A DNA stretch of 57,417 nt. Origin: Lachnospiraceae bacterium. GTDB taxonomy: Bacteria > Bacillota > Clostridia > Lachnospirales > Lachnospiraceae. A model generated the notes under the pieces. The model did no database searches. It was given only the letters and a program-made list of their open reading frames with translations, and was not told where the DNA came from. The DNA lies in contig JALFVM010000135.1 of NCBI GenBank assembly GCA_022787145.1, positions 1 through 57,417 of the forward strand, written 5' to 3'. A program made the translations under genes and the position numbers. This document shows, one piece after another, positions 56,205-57,417 of this stretch. Positions within the stretch are counted from its first letter, which is position 1, and each line of letters opens with the position of its first letter.

Positions 56205-56348
56205 CAAAAGTGAATGATGCGAAAGAGGGTGTTTTTTCAGAGTGGAATGAAAATACTTTGGAATATAAAAATTAAATTCGCAAAAGGTTATTGACAAAGT
56301 CACAAAAGTGAATTATGATATAAAACATCAAAAGAGTCACAAAAGTGA
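56203..56348. repeat. Three CACAAAAGTGA repeats, candidate XRE operators
   Basis: Identical 11-mers at 56203-56213, 56301-56311 and 56338-56348. The third is part of GTCACAAAAGTGAC, a palindrome with 5-base arms around AAAA. One copy abuts the XRE -10, one lies in the spacer of the xis promoter, one just upstream of the xis ribosome binding site. The arrangement is that of a repressor with several operators. Confidence 0.72.
56291..56319 (+). promoter_or_regulatory. Promoter of the xis-int genes with operator in spacer
   Basis: Perfect TTGACA at 56291-56296, 17 bases containing CACAAAAGTGA, TATGAT at 56314-56319. A bound repressor would prevent expression of excision genes. Confidence 0.8.
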
Positions 56349-56365
56349 CTGGAAAGGAGGACGAT

Positions 56366-56557
56366 ATGAGAACTAATTATATGATGACAGTTGATGATGT
56401 CATGGAAGAACTGGGTGTGAAACGCAGTAAGGCATATTCCATTCTGAAACAGCTCAACGATGAACTGGTAAAGGAAGGATATGTGGCAGTTCGTGGAAAA
56501 ATTCCACGTTCCTACTGGGAAACGAAATTTTATGGATGCTCTCAGAGAGCAGTTTGA
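56366..56557 (+). CDS. Excisionase-like small helix-turn-helix protein
   Basis: 63-residue protein, MRTNYMMTVDDVMEELGVKR with SKAYSILKQLNDELVKEGYV, a winged-helix/MerR-like fold of the sort encoded just before tyrosine integrases of integrative elements. Such proteins steer the integrase toward excision. ATG 56366 follows AAAGGAGGACG. The integrase starts 13 bases after the stop, so the two are an operon. Confidence 0.75.
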   Translation: MRTNYMMTVDDVMEELGVKRSKAYSILKQLNDELVKEGYVAVRGKIPRSYWETKFYGCSQRAV

Positions 56558-56570
56558 AGGAGGTTTTAGA

Positions 56571-56888
56571 ATGTCAGCTTACAAGGACAAAACACAGGGA
56601 ACCTGGTATGTGAGCTTCCGTTATATTGACTGGACAGGAAAGAAAACGCAAAAGCTGAAAAGAGGGTTCAAGACAAAGAAAGAAGCATTGAATTATGAAA
56701 AGGAATTCATAAGAAAAAGTGCGGCGGATATGAAAATGGAGATGAACAGTTTTATCGAAATCTATTTTGAAGATAAAAAGAATGAACTGAAAGAAAATTC
56801 AATCCGCAATAAGCAGCACATGATGTATATTCCGCGACCACAGATCAGGGTTTCCGCCAAAATTGATCATGTATTCCGCTTAAATTGA
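56571..56888 (+). pseudogene. Tyrosine integrase, N-terminal fragment, interrupted by an IS21-type end
   Basis: The frame encodes an Arm-type N-terminal domain (KDKTQGTWYVSFRYIDWTGK, KTQKLKRGFKTKKEALNYEK) and the start of the core-binding domain (FIEIYFEDKKNELKENSIRN), then after KQHM at about residue 84 turns into unrelated sequence (YIPRPQIRVSA) and stops at 56888. Full integrases are about 370-400 residues, so the catalytic domain with the Arg/His/Tyr residues is missing. The break coincides with the start of the IS21-like terminal repeats near 56824. It cannot work as a recombinase. ATG 56571 follows AAGGAGG. Confidence 0.85.
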
Positions 56889-56940
56889 CCAGACTTTCCG
56901 CTCTTTCGGATCAATGCTTCCGTACTGCTGATCATGCCTC
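56824..56940 (+). mobile_element. IS21-family left end with five 22-bp-phased repeats
   Basis: From a TGTATATTCCGC-like tip near 56824, TTCCGC/T occurs at 56830, 56852, 56874, 56896 and 56918, exactly 22 bases apart. The first four are followed at a fixed 13-base offset by GATCA or GACCA; the fifth at 12. Phased multiple transposase-binding repeats are typical of IS21-family ends. The istA start follows at 56997. No right end is in the window. Confidence 0.78.
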
Positions 56941-56996
56941 CTATAATGAAGATGGCATGCTGTTTAGTGTGACTATTCTATAGGAGGACGATAATT

Positions 56997-57140
56997 ATGG
57001 TGAATTATCGAGAGATACTGAGACTCAACAGTCTCAAATACACCCAGACGGATATCAGTATCAGTCTGAAGACATCCCGTAACACGATACGCGAAGTCAT
57101 CAAAATGGCGAAGGAGAAAGATATTTCCTGGCCGCCCTGA
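56997..57140 (+). pseudogene. istA: IS21-family transposase IstA, N-terminal fragment
   Basis: 47 codons from ATG 56997 (site AGGAGGACG upstream): MVNYREILRLNSLKYTQTDI, then SISLKTSRNTIREVIKMAKE and SWPP before TGA. This equals the N-terminal helix-turn-helix of IstA, which is normally about 400-500 residues. The frame ends exactly at the conserved SWP position; what follows is from another frame and does not resemble IstA. The IS copy is therefore truncated here, by deletion or by a join to foreign sequence. Confidence 0.8.
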
Positions 57141-57355
57141 AGAGATATACAGGCTATGAAGAAGTGGCTGGGGAAGAAGAGGCTGAACGTATTGCCAGAG
57201 AACAGACGCCGGATCTCAGTAAGGCCCGTGTTCGTACACTTGAGAGGGAATTATTCGATATATGGCTTTTCCTCAGTCAGGAAGGGCTTTGTGAAGAAGC
57301 CCGTGATTTCGTGGCAGACCACAAGAATGAGCCAATTCCGTTTGAGTTTGATTAA
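57125..57355 (+). pseudogene. C-terminal fragment of an unidentified protein joined to the istA remnant
   Basis: In the frame two bases ahead of istA, about 76 codons read FLAALKRYTGYEEVAGEEEA, ERIAREQTPDLSKARVRTLE, ... DHKNEPIPFEFD and stop at 57355. The composition (acidic, helical, Leu/Glu heptads) looks like real protein, yet there is no start with a ribosome binding site; a GTG at 57164 is the only inner candidate. I do not recognise the family. It may be the tail of a gene whose front was lost when the IS was rearranged. The last 62 bases of the window show nothing further. Confidence 0.4.
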
Positions 57356-57417
57356 TAAATATTTGAATGTAACACAAAAATCAGTGGATGTCTGCAGTGC
57401 CCAGGCTGGATCAGACG

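Noticed and set aside
56830-56923. 22-bp-spaced repeats read as a CRISPR array
   Set aside because: Only about 5-6 bases plus a GATCA are shared, the spacing is too short for repeat-spacer units, and an istA start follows; these are transposon-end repeats.

Overview
The window looks like a chromosomal segment of a low-GC Gram-positive anaerobe of the class Clostridia, most likely a Lachnospiraceae gut bacterium. This rests on gene order (rpmG-secE-nusG-rplKA-rplJL-rpoBC ... rpsL-rpsG-fusA-tuf), strong AGGAGG ribosome binding sites, TTGACA/TATAAT promoters, an L10 leader of the Firmicutes type, teichoic-acid-type genes, and many sugar and sugar-acid catabolic operons. The genus is not resolved.

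Layout. (1) 1-4400: the 5' part of purC on the minus strand, a 34-residue ORF with its own terminator, an AraC regulator, and a small operon of an HD phosphohydrolase-like protein, a YtqB/MnmM-type methyltransferase and a secreted nuclease. (2) 4411-10740: an alpha-galactoside utilisation locus: an AraC/MsmR-type regulator divergent from a binding lipoprotein, two permeases and a GH36 alpha-galactosidase, with no ATPase gene. (3) 10857-11585: an RsuA-type pseudouridine synthase. (4) 11682-22058: a sugar-acid island of two divergent operons. The minus-strand operon is gntP-type permease, FadR/GntR regulator, uxuA, uxuB-type SDR. The plus-strand operon is Zn-dehydrogenase, LarA-family nickel-pincer racemase/epimerase, IlvD/Edd dehydratase, KduD-type SDR, LarB. 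The two promoters carry the same 13-bp operator, in opposite orientation, inside their spacers. (5) 22154-32455: a teichoic-acid-like glycopolymer cluster: two CDP-glycerol transferases (one fused to a GT4 glycosyltransferase), a membrane repeat protein, a polyprenyl-phosphate sugar transferase, a GT2, tagD, a TagGH-type exporter and a GtrA protein.

(6) 32458-43780: the transcription/translation block rpmG-secE-nusG-rplK-rplA-[L10 leader]-rplJ-rplL-rpoB-rpoC. (7) 43986-49931: a second wall-polymer block inserted between rpoC and rpsL: a 1224-residue protein with two glycerophosphotransferase domains and two acyltransferase-3 membrane proteins. (8) 50089-54629: rpsL-rpsG-fusA-tuf. (9) 54840-57417: a decayed mobile island: a candidate HEPN protein and an XRE regulator divergent from an Xis-like gene and an integrase cut off by an IS21-type left end. 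That end has five 22-bp-phased repeats and a truncated istA joined to an unrelated fragment.

The most interesting points are: the LarA/LarB sugar-acid island, which could encode a C2-epimerisation route into mannonate/KDG metabolism; housekeeping promoters (rpmG, rpsL) nested inside the hairpin terminators that close the adjoining glycopolymer operons; the interleaving of wall-polymer genes with the RNA polymerase/ribosomal block; two long near-identical palindromic elements (4343-4404 and 21223-21294); and the XRE/HEPN pair with its operator repeats. Functional assignments come from reading translated motifs; no database search was run.
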